DNA of 50,840 nucleotides, taken from contig JAFDDA010000005.1 in NCBI GenBank assembly GCA_019311105.1, forward strand, positions 1 through 50,840, in the 5' to 3' direction. The stretch is from Deltaproteobacteria bacterium (GTDB lineage: Bacteria > Myxococcota_A > UBA9160 > JAFDDA01). Positions 9,966 to 19,352 of the stretch are shown here, one piece after another. Under the pieces are notes generated by a model that saw nothing but the letters and a program-made list of their open reading frames with translations, made no database searches and was not told where the DNA came from. Numbering within the stretch: the first letter of the stretch is position 1; every line of letters starts with the position of its first letter. A program made the position numbers and the translations under genes.

Positions 9966-12173
9966 ATGCTTCGACGACACGGCGCCTTCCTGATGGCTGC
10001 TCTCGCCCTGGGGTGCGGCGGGGACCGCACCGCAGGAGAGGTCGAGGGAGCCCGACGCCCGCAGGCAGCGATCGAGGCCGCGGCCGAGGCCCAACGCGAC
10101 GCCCGCCGGACCCTGGCCCCTCGTTCCGAATCGACGCCCGCAACCAAGGCAATCCTGTTCGGTGACCTGCACGTCCACACCACGTGGTCCTTCGACGCCT
10201 TCCTCTACTCTCTGCCCGTGACGGCCGGCGAAGGGGCACACCCCGCGGCGGACGCCTGTGACTTCGCCCGCTATTGCTCGGCCCTCGACTTCTACGCACT
10301 CACCGACCACGCCGAGAACCTGACGTCGGAACACTGGGCCGCGGAAAAGGAGAGCATCCGCCAGTGCAACGCACGCGCGGGCGACCCGAGCGACCCGGAC
10401 CTCGTCGCCTTCACCGGCTTCGAGTGGACCCAGGTCGGCCTCACGCCCGAGACACACTGGGGACACAAGAACGTGATCTTCCCGGGCACCGCCGAGGCCG
10501 AACTGCCCGTGCGGCCGATCGGCTCGGTCGAGGGCGAAGGCGGTCTCGTCTCGGGCTTCGGACCCGTCGGCAGTCTGCGATTCCTCGACCCCATGGGCTG
10601 GAGCGAGTACGTCGACTTCGTCTGGCTGATCGACACGTTGGCCGGCAAACCGCGCTGCGAGCGCGGCGTCGACACGCGCTCGCTCCCGGTGGACTGCATG
10701 GAGTCCGCGCCCACACCGGACGAGCTCTTCGAGAAGCTCGACCAGTGGGGCTTCGATTCGCTCGTGATCCCGCACGGCACGGCCTGGGGCGTCTACACAC
10801 CGCCCGGCACCTCCATCGAGAAGCACCTCACCCCTGCGATGCACGACCCCGAGCGACAGACGCTGATCGAGGTCATGTCCGGGCACGGCAACTCCGAGGA
10901 GTATCGCGATTGGCGTTCGGTCGAGATCGGCGAGGACGGTGAGAAGACTTGCCCCGCCCCCACGGCCGGCCATCTCGCCTGTTGCTGGCGTGCCGGCGAG
11001 ATCATGCGCGACCGCTGCGGCGACCTCGAAGCCGCGGAGTGCGAGAGCCGCGTCGAAGATGCCAAGCAGCGTGTTCTCGAAGCGAACGTCTCCCACCACC
11101 TCGTCTTCCCCGACACGCGGGCCGAGGATTGGCTCGACTGCGATCAGTGCCGCGACTGCTTCAAGCCCGCCTTCGGCCTGCGCCCGCGCGAGACCGCGCA
11201 GTACGCGATGGCGCTTTCGAATCCGGCGGCGCCGAACGAGGACGGCGACCCGCTGCGCTTCCGGTTCGGTTTCCTGGCCTCGAGCGACAACCACAAGGCC
11301 CGGCCAGGCACGGGCTACAAGCAGTACGAGCGGCGCAAGATGACCGACGCCACGGGCGTACGGTCGTCCTTCTACGAGTCACTCCTACCGGGCGGGTCCG
11401 ACGCGGACCCGCGCGTGCCCCAGCAGGTCGAGGTCCGTCCGGGCCTGTTGGACCGCGACACCGAGCGCGTGGCGAGCTTCTTCTACACGGGCGGACTCGT
11501 GGCACTCCACAGCGACGGGCGCGACCGCGAGGCCGTCTGGCAGGCGCTGAAACGCCGAGAGGTCTACGGCACGAGCGGGCCGCGCCTGCTCCTGTGGTTC
11601 GACCTCTTGAACGGCCCCGATGGCCCGGCGCCCATGGGGAGCGAGTTCGAATTCTCGGGCGTCCCGCGCTTCGAGGTCCGCGCCCTAGGAGCCTTCGAAC
11701 AACAGCCAGGTTGCCCGGACGAAAGCCACGCGGGCCTCTCCCCCGAGCGGCTCGAACACCTGTGTCGCGGCGAGTGCTACAACCCCGGCGATCGCCGCCA
11801 CCCCATCGTCACCATCGAAATCGTCCGAATCCGCCCGCAGACCCGGACCGGCGAGGACGTGGGCCCCTTGATCGAAGACCCGTGGAAGCGTATCGCCTGC
11901 CTCCCGAAGGAGTCCGGCTGCGTGGCCCGCTTCGAAGACCCGGAGTACCCGACCCTCGGCCGCGATGCCCTCTACTACGCGCGCGCGATCCAGGAGGAGA
12001 CCCCGGCGGTGAACGGCGCGCAGCTGCGCGTCGAGCGCGACGCCTCGGGTCGGGTCGTTGGCACCGCCCCCTGCTACGGCGACTACCGCACGGACGCCGA
12101 AGACGATTGTCTCGCCCCGGTTTCGGAGCGCGCGTGGTCGTCCCCGATCTTCCTGGACCAATCGGCCCGGTAG
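9966..12173 (+). CDS. DUF3604 domain lipoprotein (PHP-like metallo-protein)
   Basis: The 735-residue protein has a lipoprotein signal with Cys17 in ALALGC. The body is the DUF3604 family: DLHVHT at residues 67-72 and TDHAEN around 117 are the metal-binding signatures shared with the PHP phosphoesterase superfamily, and further blocks (VMSGHGNSEEYRDW, FGFLASSDNHKARPG, REVYGTSGPRLLLWFDL) complete the pattern. The location is outside the inner membrane. The substrate is unknown; a hydrolase role is an inference from the metal-binding His and Asp residues. The family is common in marine proteobacteria. A TetR gene starts 48 bases downstream and may share its transcript. Confidence 0.87.
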   Translation: MLRRHGAFLMAALALGCGGDRTAGEVEGARRPQAAIEAAAEAQRDARRTLAPRSESTPATKAILFGDLHVHTTWSFDAFLYSLPVTAGEGAHPAADACDFARYCSALDFYALTDHAENLTSEHWAAEKESIRQCNARAGDPSDPDLVAFTGFEWTQVGLTPETHWGHKNVIFPGTAEAELPVRPIGSVEGEGGLVSGFGPVGSLRFLDPMGWSEYVDFVWLIDTLAGKPRCERGVDTRSLPVDCMESAPTPDELFEKLDQWGFDSLVIPHGTAWGVYTPPGTSIEKHLTPAMHDPERQTLIEVMSGHGNSEEYRDWRSVEIGEDGEKTCPAPTAGHLACCWRAGEIMRDRCGDLEAAECESRVEDAKQRVLEANVSHHLVFPDTRAEDWLDCDQCRDCFKPAFGLRPRETAQYAMALSNPAAPNEDGDPLRFRFGFLASSDNHKARPGTGYKQYERRKMTDATGVRSSFYESLLPGGSDADPRVPQQVEVRPGLLDRDTERVASFFYTGGLVALHSDGRDREAVWQALKRREVYGTSGPRLLLWFDLLNGPDGPAPMGSEFEFSGVPRFEVRALGAFEQQPGCPDESHAGLSPERLEHLCRGECYNPGDRRHPIVTIEIVRIRPQTRTGEDVGPLIEDPWKRIACLPKESGCVARFEDPEYPTLGRDALYYARAIQEETPAVNGAQLRVERDASGRVVGTAPCYGDYRTDAEDDCLAPVSERAWSSPIFLDQSAR

Positions 12174-12221
12174 TTGATCGCCGCGGGCGACTCGCCCACA
12201 GTGCCCAGACGGAGTGACCTC

Positions 12222-12881
12222 ATGGCGAGCAAAGCCCCGGCTGGGCCCACATCCGAGAGCGAGGCGAAGGCGCCCCCCGTGAAGCGCGGGCGCGGACGCC
12301 CCCCCATCCCGCCCGAGGTCGCGCGGGCGCGCCTCGTCGACGCGGCCGAACGCTGCTTCGAGCGGGAGTCGTACTTCAAGGTCGGTGTGCTCGACATCGT
12401 GAGCGAGGCACAGATGTCGTCGCGCTCCTTCTATCAACACTTCGACGCCAAGATCGATGTCGTACTCGCCATCACCGAGGCTCGGGCGGAGGCCTACATC
12501 CAGAAGCTCGAACGTGCCGCCGACGAGGCGACGACTATCCTCGAGGGGGTCGAGCTGGCGCTGACGGGGTTCCTCGAAGACCTGCCGCTCGTGGTGCTGG
12601 AGCTGCGCGGCGCGGGCGGGCCCGACGGCGAGCGCATGCGAGAGCTGCTCGACCGCTACCGCCCACGGATGGGCGCCACCTTCCTCAAGGAGTTCGCGCG
12701 GGCGATGCAGGAGGGACTGGTCGAAACGATCCCCGACCCGATGAGCGTGCTGATCGTCGTCTACGGAATCGAGAGCCTGGTCACCCAGTCCCTCCGGGGG
12801 CCGAACCGGCGAGAGGCGATGCTCGCCCTGAAGCCCCAGATCCTGGCGGCCACACGGAAGCTCTTCCCAGAGTGGCTCTAG
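12222..12881 (+). CDS. TetR/AcrR family transcriptional regulator
   Basis: The ATG at 12222 has a GGAG ribosome site 9 bases upstream; the open frame extends to a TTG at 12174 but those 16 residues look non-coding. A basic, Pro-rich leader (KRGRGRPP) precedes a TetR helix-turn-helix of about 50 residues (ARARLVDAAERCF ... VLDIVSEAQMSSRSFYQHF). The C-terminal ligand domain is helical and not assigned. The 219-residue length is normal. It could control the DUF3604 gene just upstream, but no palindromic operator stands out. The stop codon is immediately followed by a relic of an unrelated repeat-protein gene. Confidence 0.9.
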   Translation: MASKAPAGPTSESEAKAPPVKRGRGRPPIPPEVARARLVDAAERCFERESYFKVGVLDIVSEAQMSSRSFYQHFDAKIDVVLAITEARAEAYIQKLERAADEATTILEGVELALTGFLEDLPLVVLELRGAGGPDGERMRELLDRYRPRMGATFLKEFARAMQEGLVETIPDPMSVLIVVYGIESLVTQSLRGPNRREAMLALKPQILAATRKLFPEWL

Positions 12882-12990
12882 AACCCGGCCTGCGACGACG
12901 GCTCGGACAACGACCTGGACGGCTTCGTCGACTGGGATGGCGGCGGCGTGGGCGCCCCGGATCCCCAGTGCGTCGGCCGGGCTCACGGTA
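12882..12990 (+). pseudogene. Relic of a CxDGxDNDGDG repeat-protein gene
   Basis: Directly after the TetR stop codon, and in the same frame, the DNA reads CDDGSDNDLDGFVDWDGGG followed by DPQC, which is one degenerate unit of the calcium-binding repeat seen in the proteins at 731-2449 and 25750-27315. In intact genes this unit lies just before the CGLG sorting tail. Here neither a gene body upstream nor a CGLG tail downstream remains, so I read it as the leftover of a deleted secreted-protein gene. Confidence 0.6.
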
Positions 12991-13018
12991 AGCTCGCGCG
13001 AGTATTCGGGAGGGACCG

Positions 13019-13888
13019 ATGCCTGAGCATCGCCACATCGGTGAGCCCGAGAGAGCAGCGATCCTTCAGTCGCTCGCCGCAAAGGGGTTCTGCGTCGTCG
13101 AGGACTTCGCCGGCGGGGCTCTTCTCGCCGATCTGAACACCGAGTTCGCACAATGCATCGAGCGCGGTGGGCCGGGCATTCGCCAAGGCTCTCGCCCCCG
13201 GCGACCGGCCGCCACGATTCGAGTCGACCGCGCTTCGCCGGCGCTTCTGCCCGCGATCCTGGGGACCTTCGCGTCGCGCGATCTCGGGCAGATCGCACGC
13301 GAGTATGTGGCCGCGGCCACGACGATCAACGACCGGATCAAGGCAACCTGGGACCGCAGACCGGGGAAGATCACGGATGTTCACTTCGACTCGAGGCGAG
13401 CGCTGAAATTCTTTCTGTATCTGTGCGATACGACGGAGTCCAATGGCGCCCTTCGCTATGCCGCCGGATCGCATCGAGCCAACACCGCGATTCGCGCGAG
13501 ACACCTGCGCAGGGGCGGACGGCTGATGGACGTTCCGAATGTGGCCCTCCCCAACGAGGATCTCACCTTCGACACCCTCGAGGGCGGGCGCGGCACGCTC
13601 CTGGTATTCGACACGGATGGGTTTCACGCCCCAACGCTGCTCACGAGCGGCGAGGAGCGCAAGGTGCTGCGCGCGAGGACTCTGTTCCCAGGGCAGAGCC
13701 GAAGCCCCAAGCCTCCGACCTGGCAATGGCTGCGCACCACGCGGCTGAATCCGTATTCCTGGTGGGGCGAAGAACTCCCGGAGGCCCGCCGCCCGCGCAC
13801 GCAGGGGACCGCGAGGGCGCGGCCGCGAGCTCGTGAATCCCATCCGGCCCAGCGCGCCTCCGAGACCGATCGGCCGCCCGGCAATTGA
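13019..13888 (+). CDS. Phytanoyl-CoA dioxygenase (PhyH) family protein
   Basis: The 289-residue protein is a 2-oxoglutarate/Fe(II) oxygenase of the PhyH type. The iron triad is visible: His122 and Asp124 in DVHFDSR and His203 in DTDGFHAP, with a likely 2-oxoglutarate-binding Arg near residue 214 (GEERKVLRAR). A GGGAGGGA ribosome site lies just before the ATG. Such enzymes hydroxylate or otherwise oxidise small organic substrates; the substrate is unknown. A second PhyH-type gene fused to cupins starts at or just after its stop, followed by two glycosyltransferases, so a role in tailoring a sugar or secondary metabolite is possible but unproven. Confidence 0.82.
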   Translation: MPEHRHIGEPERAAILQSLAAKGFCVVEDFAGGALLADLNTEFAQCIERGGPGIRQGSRPRRPAATIRVDRASPALLPAILGTFASRDLGQIAREYVAAATTINDRIKATWDRRPGKITDVHFDSRRALKFFLYLCDTTESNGALRYAAGSHRANTAIRARHLRRGGRLMDVPNVALPNEDLTFDTLEGGRGTLLVFDTDGFHAPTLLTSGEERKVLRARTLFPGQSRSPKPPTWQWLRTTRLNPYSWWGEELPEARRPRTQGTARARPRARESHPAQRASETDRPPGN

Positions 13889-13926
13889 ACCTCGAGGGCG
13901 CAAGTGCGAGCCTCCGGGCTCATCCC

Positions 13927-15576
13927 ATGTCGAATCGAACACGACCCGGTCTCCGCGAGCGCTTCGAGGACCTCGGCTACCTGCCGCCGCAGCCCGTCTT
14001 CTCGGAGGCGGAGTGTCGGGGGATCCTGCGACGCATGCGGCACACGGCAGCCACGCCGCCGGCAGACTGGCCGAAGGGACGTGCAGCAACGGATCGACCC
14101 TTCTTGGATATCGCGACCCACGCGCCGATCCTCGACCGCGTGGCGGAGATCCTGGGCCCCGACGTCCTGCTCTGGGGTGCGATGCTCGCCGTGCAGCCGC
14201 CAGGCGGAGTGCATCCCTGGCACAGCGACATCGAATGCTCGGCGGCCGGCCGCACGGTGAACGTGTGGCTGGGCCTCGACCACGTGCGTCGGGGCTCGGC
14301 GGTCCATTTCATCACGCGGACCCATCAGCTCGACCCGATCCAGCGCATCGCTGCGAAGAACGGGGTGCGCCGCGACCAACTCACGGCGGCCACGCTGCAC
14401 GGTTGGGCACTCGAGCTGGATCGCCAATGCGAACTCGTCGAGCCCGAGGTCCGCAACGGCGAGGCATTTTTTTTCGACGGCCGCATCTGGCACGGCTCCC
14501 TCAATCGCAACCGCTTTACGAGCCGGACCGCACTCCTTCTTCAGTACGCGGCCCCGGACGCGCGGATCCGCATCCCGGATCCCAATCGCCTGGGTTGGCC
14601 CTTCCAACTCCTTCCAACACCGAGGCCCGCGAGCATCATGGTCCGAGGAACCGACGAACACGGGGAGAACCGGGTCGTGCCCGGGCCGGTCGCCGAGGGC
14701 GGCCTCGCGGGGCCGGCCCTGGGGAGCCGTATCCAATCGCTTGGGCTCCCGCTCGAAGAGAACGCCGAGACGGGTTGGAGCCCGCAGGCGATCTTTCACG
14801 GCGCGACGCCCAACGTCGCGCGCATCGCCTGCCACACGTCGGTGTTGAGCGCCGGCCGCGAGCCCCACCCGATCCACAGCCACGAAGAAGAAGAGCTGCT
14901 GCTCATGCTCACGGGCGAAGCGAACCTGGTGATCGTGCGAGACGGCAAGGAGCAGACCCACACCGTGCGCGAGGGCTCCTTCGCCTACTACCCGGCGCAG
15001 CAGCCGCACACGATCCGCAACGCAACGGCCGAGCCCGCGACGTATCTGATCTTCAAGTGGTGGACGCCTGCGACGGGGCTGCAAAATCGCCTACAGACCG
15101 CGGTTCACTCCGGCCGCTGGGATGGGGCTGCGTCGCCCGACGAGCGAAGCGCAGAACTCTTCCGGACCCAGGGGCTGATCGCCGAAGAGACGGGCTACCT
15201 CGCCAAGCTCGGCTGCCACCGCACGTGGGTCGACCCGGGCGGCGGCTACGCACCCCATGCCGACGCACACGACGTGGCCCTCGTGCCCTTGGAGGGACGA
15301 TTCGAGACCCAGGGCCAGGAGGTCGGGCCGGGGAGCGTGGTCTTTTTCGCTGCCGGCGAGTCCCACGGACTGCGGAACGTCAGCGAAGCGCCGGCCCAGT
15401 ACCTGGTGTTGGAGTTCCATGGCCGCGGCGAGCCACTCCCGAAGCAGCTCTGGCTCGCCCGGGCTTTGCAGCGGTTTGGCCCGTGGAAGCGACTTCCGGC
15501 GCGAGCCGGCCGCGCCCTCTGGCGGCGCTCGATGAACGCCTTGGGCTCGGGCAAGGGCGGCGCCCCCGGGCGTTGA
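13927..15576 (+). CDS. PhyH oxygenase fused to two cupin domains
   Basis: The ATG at 13927 is preferred; a TTG at 13885 overlapping the previous stop codon would add 14 residues. Counting from 13927, the N-terminal half (to about residue 215) is a PhyH-type oxygenase with His99 and Asp101 in HPWHSDIE, His189 in RIWHGSL and Arg200 as probable 2-oxoglutarate ligand. A linker leads to a first cupin (about 295-370, metal ligands in HPIHSHEEEE and QQPHTIRN) and a second cupin (about 430-490, YAPHADAHD and AAGESHGLRN). Three potential metal sites in one chain of 549 residues is unusual. The cupins may be sugar-binding, sensory or catalytic. The gene sits between the first PhyH gene and two GT4 genes, apparently one operon. 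Confidence 0.78.
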   Translation: MSNRTRPGLRERFEDLGYLPPQPVFSEAECRGILRRMRHTAATPPADWPKGRAATDRPFLDIATHAPILDRVAEILGPDVLLWGAMLAVQPPGGVHPWHSDIECSAAGRTVNVWLGLDHVRRGSAVHFITRTHQLDPIQRIAAKNGVRRDQLTAATLHGWALELDRQCELVEPEVRNGEAFFFDGRIWHGSLNRNRFTSRTALLLQYAAPDARIRIPDPNRLGWPFQLLPTPRPASIMVRGTDEHGENRVVPGPVAEGGLAGPALGSRIQSLGLPLEENAETGWSPQAIFHGATPNVARIACHTSVLSAGREPHPIHSHEEEELLLMLTGEANLVIVRDGKEQTHTVREGSFAYYPAQQPHTIRNATAEPATYLIFKWWTPATGLQNRLQTAVHSGRWDGAASPDERSAELFRTQGLIAEETGYLAKLGCHRTWVDPGGGYAPHADAHDVALVPLEGRFETQGQEVGPGSVVFFAAGESHGLRNVSEAPAQYLVLEFHGRGEPLPKQLWLARALQRFGPWKRLPARAGRALWRRSMNALGSGKGGAPGR

Positions 15577-15598
15577 AGCGACCCATGGACACAGCGTC

Positions 15599-16795
15599 TT
15601 GAAGATCTGGCTGTGCGCCCTGGCCGACCTGTCGCGCGACTCGGGGCCGAGCTCCCACCTTCGCGCACAGATCGACGGGTTCCGCGAGCGTGGCCACGAC
15701 GTCACGGCCTTCGTGAGCGCCCCGGCCCCCAGCGGGTTCGTGGATCCCGCAGTCGTCTTCGTGCCCCGCCCGGCGCTCCCGACACGCCGCATGCGGTACG
15801 CATCCGAGCTCGCGAGCTTCCAGCTCGGCCTGCTGGCCCGCATGTTCGCCCGCGGGCGCGAGACCGGGAGGCCCGACGTCCTCCTCGCACGTCACGATGT
15901 CGCGCAGGTCGCCGCCGTTTCGGCAGCTCGCGGCCTCGGAGTCCCCGTCGTCTCGGAGATCAACGGCTCGCTTCGCTACGAGCTTTCGATCGCGGGAAGT
16001 GGGCCGCGGGCCATCGCGACCATCGAAGCCTTGGAACGGTTCGCCTATCGCTGCTCGCGCCGCATCATCGCGGTCTCCGAGGGCATCGCCGACCACCTCG
16101 TGCGCGACCTCGGCGTCGACCCAGAGCGCGTCCGGGTATGTCGAAACGGAACCGACGTCGCGACCATGGCCGGGGGAGACGGCCGAGCCCTGCGCCAGCG
16201 CATCGGGGCCGGCCCGCGCGAGGTCGTGATCGGCTACGTGGGCGGCTTCCAGCCGCATCAGGGCGTACGCGAACTCGTCGAAGCCTTCGGATGCCTGGCT
16301 GAGCGGAACGAGGCGCTCCGCCTGCTGCTGGTGGGCGACGGGCCCTGCGCGCGCGAAGTCCGCAGCCGGCTCGAAGCCGCGCCCTGGGCGAAGCGCGCAA
16401 CCTTTCTCGGCCCGGTGCCACGCGGCGAGGTCCCGGACTGCCTTGCCGCCATGGACATCTGCACGGTGCCACGCTTCGACCCTCGCCCGGCCGGCCGGCA
16501 ATCGGGCACCCCGGCGGGCTCGCCACTCAAACTCTTCGAGGCCTTGGCCGCGGGCCGCCCCGTGCTCGCAGGGCCGTTGCCCGACCTGCGACTCGTCGAG
16601 AAGATCGGCGCCGGAATCTGCGCGGACACATCGACGCCGGCGGCAATCGCCGAAGCCCTCGAAGGCCTCTGCGCAGATGAAGGGCAGCGCGCGCAGATGG
16701 GCCGCGCGGGGCGCTGCTGGGCGCTCGAGCATGGATCCTGGGAAGCCGCGATGGATCGTGTCGAAGCGGTGCTCCGAGAGGCCGTGACCCCTTGA
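15599..16795 (+). CDS. Glycosyltransferase family 4 protein
   Basis: The frame starts at a TTG (15599); no ATG fits, since the nearest upstream one runs into a stop. The 398-residue protein shows the GT-B fold pattern: an N-terminal acceptor half (LADLSRDSGPSSHLRAQIDGF), a central hinge (IAVSEGIADHLV, PERVRVCRNGTD), a C-terminal donor-binding half (VVIGYVGGFQPHQGVRELVEAF, LLLVGDGP) and the GT4 sugar-nucleotide site around SPLKLFEALAAGRPVLAG. It transfers an activated sugar to a lipid-linked or polymer acceptor in the cytoplasm; sugar and acceptor cannot be told. Its stop codon overlaps the possible TTG start of the next glycosyltransferase gene, so the pair is translationally coupled. Confidence 0.85.
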   Translation: MKIWLCALADLSRDSGPSSHLRAQIDGFRERGHDVTAFVSAPAPSGFVDPAVVFVPRPALPTRRMRYASELASFQLGLLARMFARGRETGRPDVLLARHDVAQVAAVSAARGLGVPVVSEINGSLRYELSIAGSGPRAIATIEALERFAYRCSRRIIAVSEGIADHLVRDLGVDPERVRVCRNGTDVATMAGGDGRALRQRIGAGPREVVIGYVGGFQPHQGVRELVEAFGCLAERNEALRLLLVGDGPCAREVRSRLEAAPWAKRATFLGPVPRGEVPDCLAAMDICTVPRFDPRPAGRQSGTPAGSPLKLFEALAAGRPVLAGPLPDLRLVEKIGAGICADTSTPAAIAEALEGLCADEGQRAQMGRAGRCWALEHGSWEAAMDRVEAVLREAVTP

Positions 16796-16806
16796 GTCGA
16801 ACACCG

Positions 16807-17922
16807 ATGCGGATCGCCTTCATCACCAACGACCTCGAAATCGGTGGAGCCCAGCAATTCCTGGTTTCGTTGATTCGCGCCCTCGACCGAGGCCGGTTCG
16901 CACCGCATCTGGCGACGTTGAGCGGCCAGGGCGTATGGGTCGAAGCGGTTCGCGAGCTGGGCGTCGAGTACTTCCATGCGCCCGCGGTCCGGCGGGCCGG
17001 CTCGCTGCGCGTGATCGATCCCCGCGCTCTCTGGGCTCTGACACGGCAGCTGCGAGACTGGCGTGTCGACGTCGTCCACACCCAACTGTTCCTTGGCAAC
17101 ACGCTGGGGCGGCTCGCCGCCCTCGGGGCCGGCGTCCCTCGCTGGGTCGCGACGGAGCACTCGACCTACTTCGATCACACACGGCTCCAATGGTGGATCG
17201 ACCGACGGCTGGCGCGGCGGACGAATCGCATCGTCGCGGTCGCGGAGCCCGTGGCGCGGCACCTCGTGGCGGGCGGGATCCCAGCAGAACGGATCGCGGT
17301 GGTCCCGAACGGGATCGCCCTCGAACGCTTCGAGAAGCTGCCGAGCCGCGAGCGTGCGCGCAGCGACCTCGGCCTGCACCCGGATGATTTCGTGCTCGGC
17401 AGCGTGGCGCGGCTCACGGGCGAGAAATCTCTAGAAGCCATCCTCGACCTGATGCCGCACCTGCGAGCACGGGTTCCGAAGGTGCAGCTCTTGATCGTCG
17501 GCGACGGGCCGCAGCGCCGGGCTCTCGTGCGCCGCGCCACCGAGCACGGCCTCGAATCCTCGGTCCGCCTGCTCGGTGAGCGGTCCGACGTGGAGAGGAT
17601 CCTTCCGGCCCTCGACCTGTTCGTCTTTCCGAGCCGGCGCGAAGGCCTTCCAACTGCGCTGCTGGAGGCGATGGCTGCCGGCGTCACGCCCGTCGTCCAA
17701 GACCTCCCGTACGCGCGCGTGGTCGTGGAGGACGGGGTCGACGGCTGCCACATCGACTTCACCGACGTCCCCGCTGCCGTCGATGCGCTCACGGCACTGG
17801 CTCGGCACCCCGAACGCCGCGCCGCGCTCGGTGCTGGAGCCAAGCGGAAGGCCGAGCAGTTCTCGATCCGACGAACGGCGGAAGCCCTCTCGGCGATCTA
17901 TCTCGGTAAGGCACCACGCTGA
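16807..17922 (+). CDS. Glycosyltransferase family 4 protein
   Basis: The ATG at 16807 begins MRIAFITNDLEIGGAQQFLV, the usual glycine-rich opening of GT4 enzymes; a TTG at 16792 overlapping the previous stop is an alternative. The 371-residue product has the hinge motif RIAVVPNGIALERF, the donor-half strand VLGSVARLTGEKSLEAILD, LLIVGDGPQR and the EX7E-like region FPSRREGLPTALLEAMAAG. It is coupled to the preceding GT4 gene and forms the last gene of the PhyH, PhyH-cupin, GT4, GT4 run. The 131 bases after it up to the convergent MFS gene show no gene. Confidence 0.88.
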   Translation: MRIAFITNDLEIGGAQQFLVSLIRALDRGRFAPHLATLSGQGVWVEAVRELGVEYFHAPAVRRAGSLRVIDPRALWALTRQLRDWRVDVVHTQLFLGNTLGRLAALGAGVPRWVATEHSTYFDHTRLQWWIDRRLARRTNRIVAVAEPVARHLVAGGIPAERIAVVPNGIALERFEKLPSRERARSDLGLHPDDFVLGSVARLTGEKSLEAILDLMPHLRARVPKVQLLIVGDGPQRRALVRRATEHGLESSVRLLGERSDVERILPALDLFVFPSRREGLPTALLEAMAAGVTPVVQDLPYARVVVEDGVDGCHIDFTDVPAAVDALTALARHPERRAALGAGAKRKAEQFSIRRTAEALSAIYLGKAPR

Positions 17923-18053
17923 GTCACGAAGCGGCGCCGATTCTCCCGGTGCGGGCACCCTGCTCGGGATACCGTGGCACAGGAGTCGACTTCTTGTGCA
18001 ACGGGACTCTTCGCACGCCGGAATCCACGTAGCCGCCTTCCCGGCAAGTCAGC

Positions 18054-19352
18054 TTATCGAGAGAACATGTCTAGACCGTCGAGACCTCCCTCGGCAGACA
18101 GGAAGGCGGTCAGAAAGACCAGGCTCAGCAGGGAGACCCCGACCAGCATTGCCAGAAACGGCGGCCAGCCCTGCGCCTCGATCAGGCTCCCGGCGAGGGG
18201 TGCGAAGATCATCGTCGTCCCGTAGCCGCACGCATCGATCAATCCGATGAGGACGCCTGACCGGGAACGGCCGAACTCGACCGAGAACACGCTCATCGGG
18301 ATGTAGTACGCGGGAGATACGGCGAATCCGAAGACGAACGTGGCCACGACTGCCACGCCGAGTGCGGCGGCCTGCTCGAGCTGCAGCTCGGGCAGGCCGA
18401 GCAGGACGCCCACCGCGAGCGCACTGGTCGCCAGGAGCGCAGCGACGACACCGACCCGCTGGCGACCGCCTAGCCGATCGTAGACGACTCCACCGACGAG
18501 GACGGACAAGAACGAGCCCGTGGGAAAGGCGCTCGATGCAAAGCCCGCTGCGGCGGCGTCGAGGGCGTGGACCTCGCTCATGTAGAGCGGAAGGAAGCTC
18601 AGGAACTCCATCTGGAGCGTGAGGGCGGCGATGGAGAGACAGATGAGCCGCACTCGGCTGCTTCGCGCAAAGAACGCGAGGGTGGACCGCAAGCTGTCTG
18701 CCCAGACCCTCGAAGACGGCTCGGGCCCTTCCCCGTCGGCCGTCGCGGGCGCTTCCAGGCCCACGCTCGCAGGCGACTCCTTCAGCGCGAAGAAGCACAC
18801 GAGGAGGATGGCAAACGTGAGGGCACCGGCCACGAAGAACAGCCCTCGCCAGGGGAGGAACGTGAGTAAGCCGGCCAGGAGGAGGCTGGAAAGGACGCTG
18901 CTCGCACGGGAGCTCGTCGAGATGATCCCCCAGATCCGTCCCAAGCGGCCGGTCTCGAACCACGCCCCGATCGTCTTCGCCATCGCAGGCCAGCCCGCGG
19001 CCTTGGTCAGCTGTGCCGCGAAGTTCAGCAGCATGAAGAGGGCGTGTGCCGAGGACAAGCCGAAGGCGACGGTCGCCACCGCCATGGAGGCCAAGGCGAA
19101 CAAGAAGAGCCGCCGGCCACCGAGAGAGTCCGCGACGACGCCATAGAGCAGCTTCCCGGCCAGAGCTCCGGCAGCGCCCCAACCGAGCAGGGCGCCAAAG
19201 CTCGCCTTGTCGAGCCCCAGGGCCGGGTCGGCGATCATGGCCGGCGCAGCGATCGGCACCGTGGTGCGGCAGAGGATGAGGCCGGCGTACCCGAGATAGA
19301 GGCAGCCAACCGTCGTCCACTCCCAGCGCAGCTTCGCTCTACCGGCCCCCAT
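18054..19352 (-). CDS. MFS transporter
   Basis: The 432-residue protein has about twelve hydrophobic segments and an MFS signature loop between helices 2 and 3 (LLYGVVADSLGGRRL). The first helix region (YLGYAGLILCRTTVPIAAPAM) resembles the organophosphate/anion symporter branch, but I would not fix a substrate. Its ATG shares one base with the stop codon of the gene upstream on the same strand (TGATG), so the two are translationally coupled. It converges on the GT4 gene at 16807-17922. Confidence 0.88.
   Translation of the reverse strand: MGAGRAKLRWEWTTVGCLYLGYAGLILCRTTVPIAAPAMIADPALGLDKASFGALLGWGAAGALAGKLLYGVVADSLGGRRLFLFALASMAVATVAFGLSSAHALFMLLNFAAQLTKAAGWPAMAKTIGAWFETGRLGRIWGIISTSSRASSVLSSLLLAGLLTFLPWRGLFFVAGALTFAILLVCFFALKESPASVGLEAPATADGEGPEPSSRVWADSLRSTLAFFARSSRVRLICLSIAALTLQMEFLSFLPLYMSEVHALDAAAAGFASSAFPTGSFLSVLVGGVVYDRLGGRQRVGVVAALLATSALAVGVLLGLPELQLEQAAALGVAVVATFVFGFAVSPAYYIPMSVFSVEFGRSRSGVLIGLIDACGYGTTMIFAPLAGSLIEAQGWPPFLAMLVGVSLLSLVFLTAFLSAEGGLDGLDMFSR

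Noticed and set aside
10949..12217. A 422-residue plus-strand open frame in another frame of the DUF3604 gene
   Set aside because: Extremely Arg/Pro-rich, with no motifs; the DUF3604 frame carries the metal-binding signatures.
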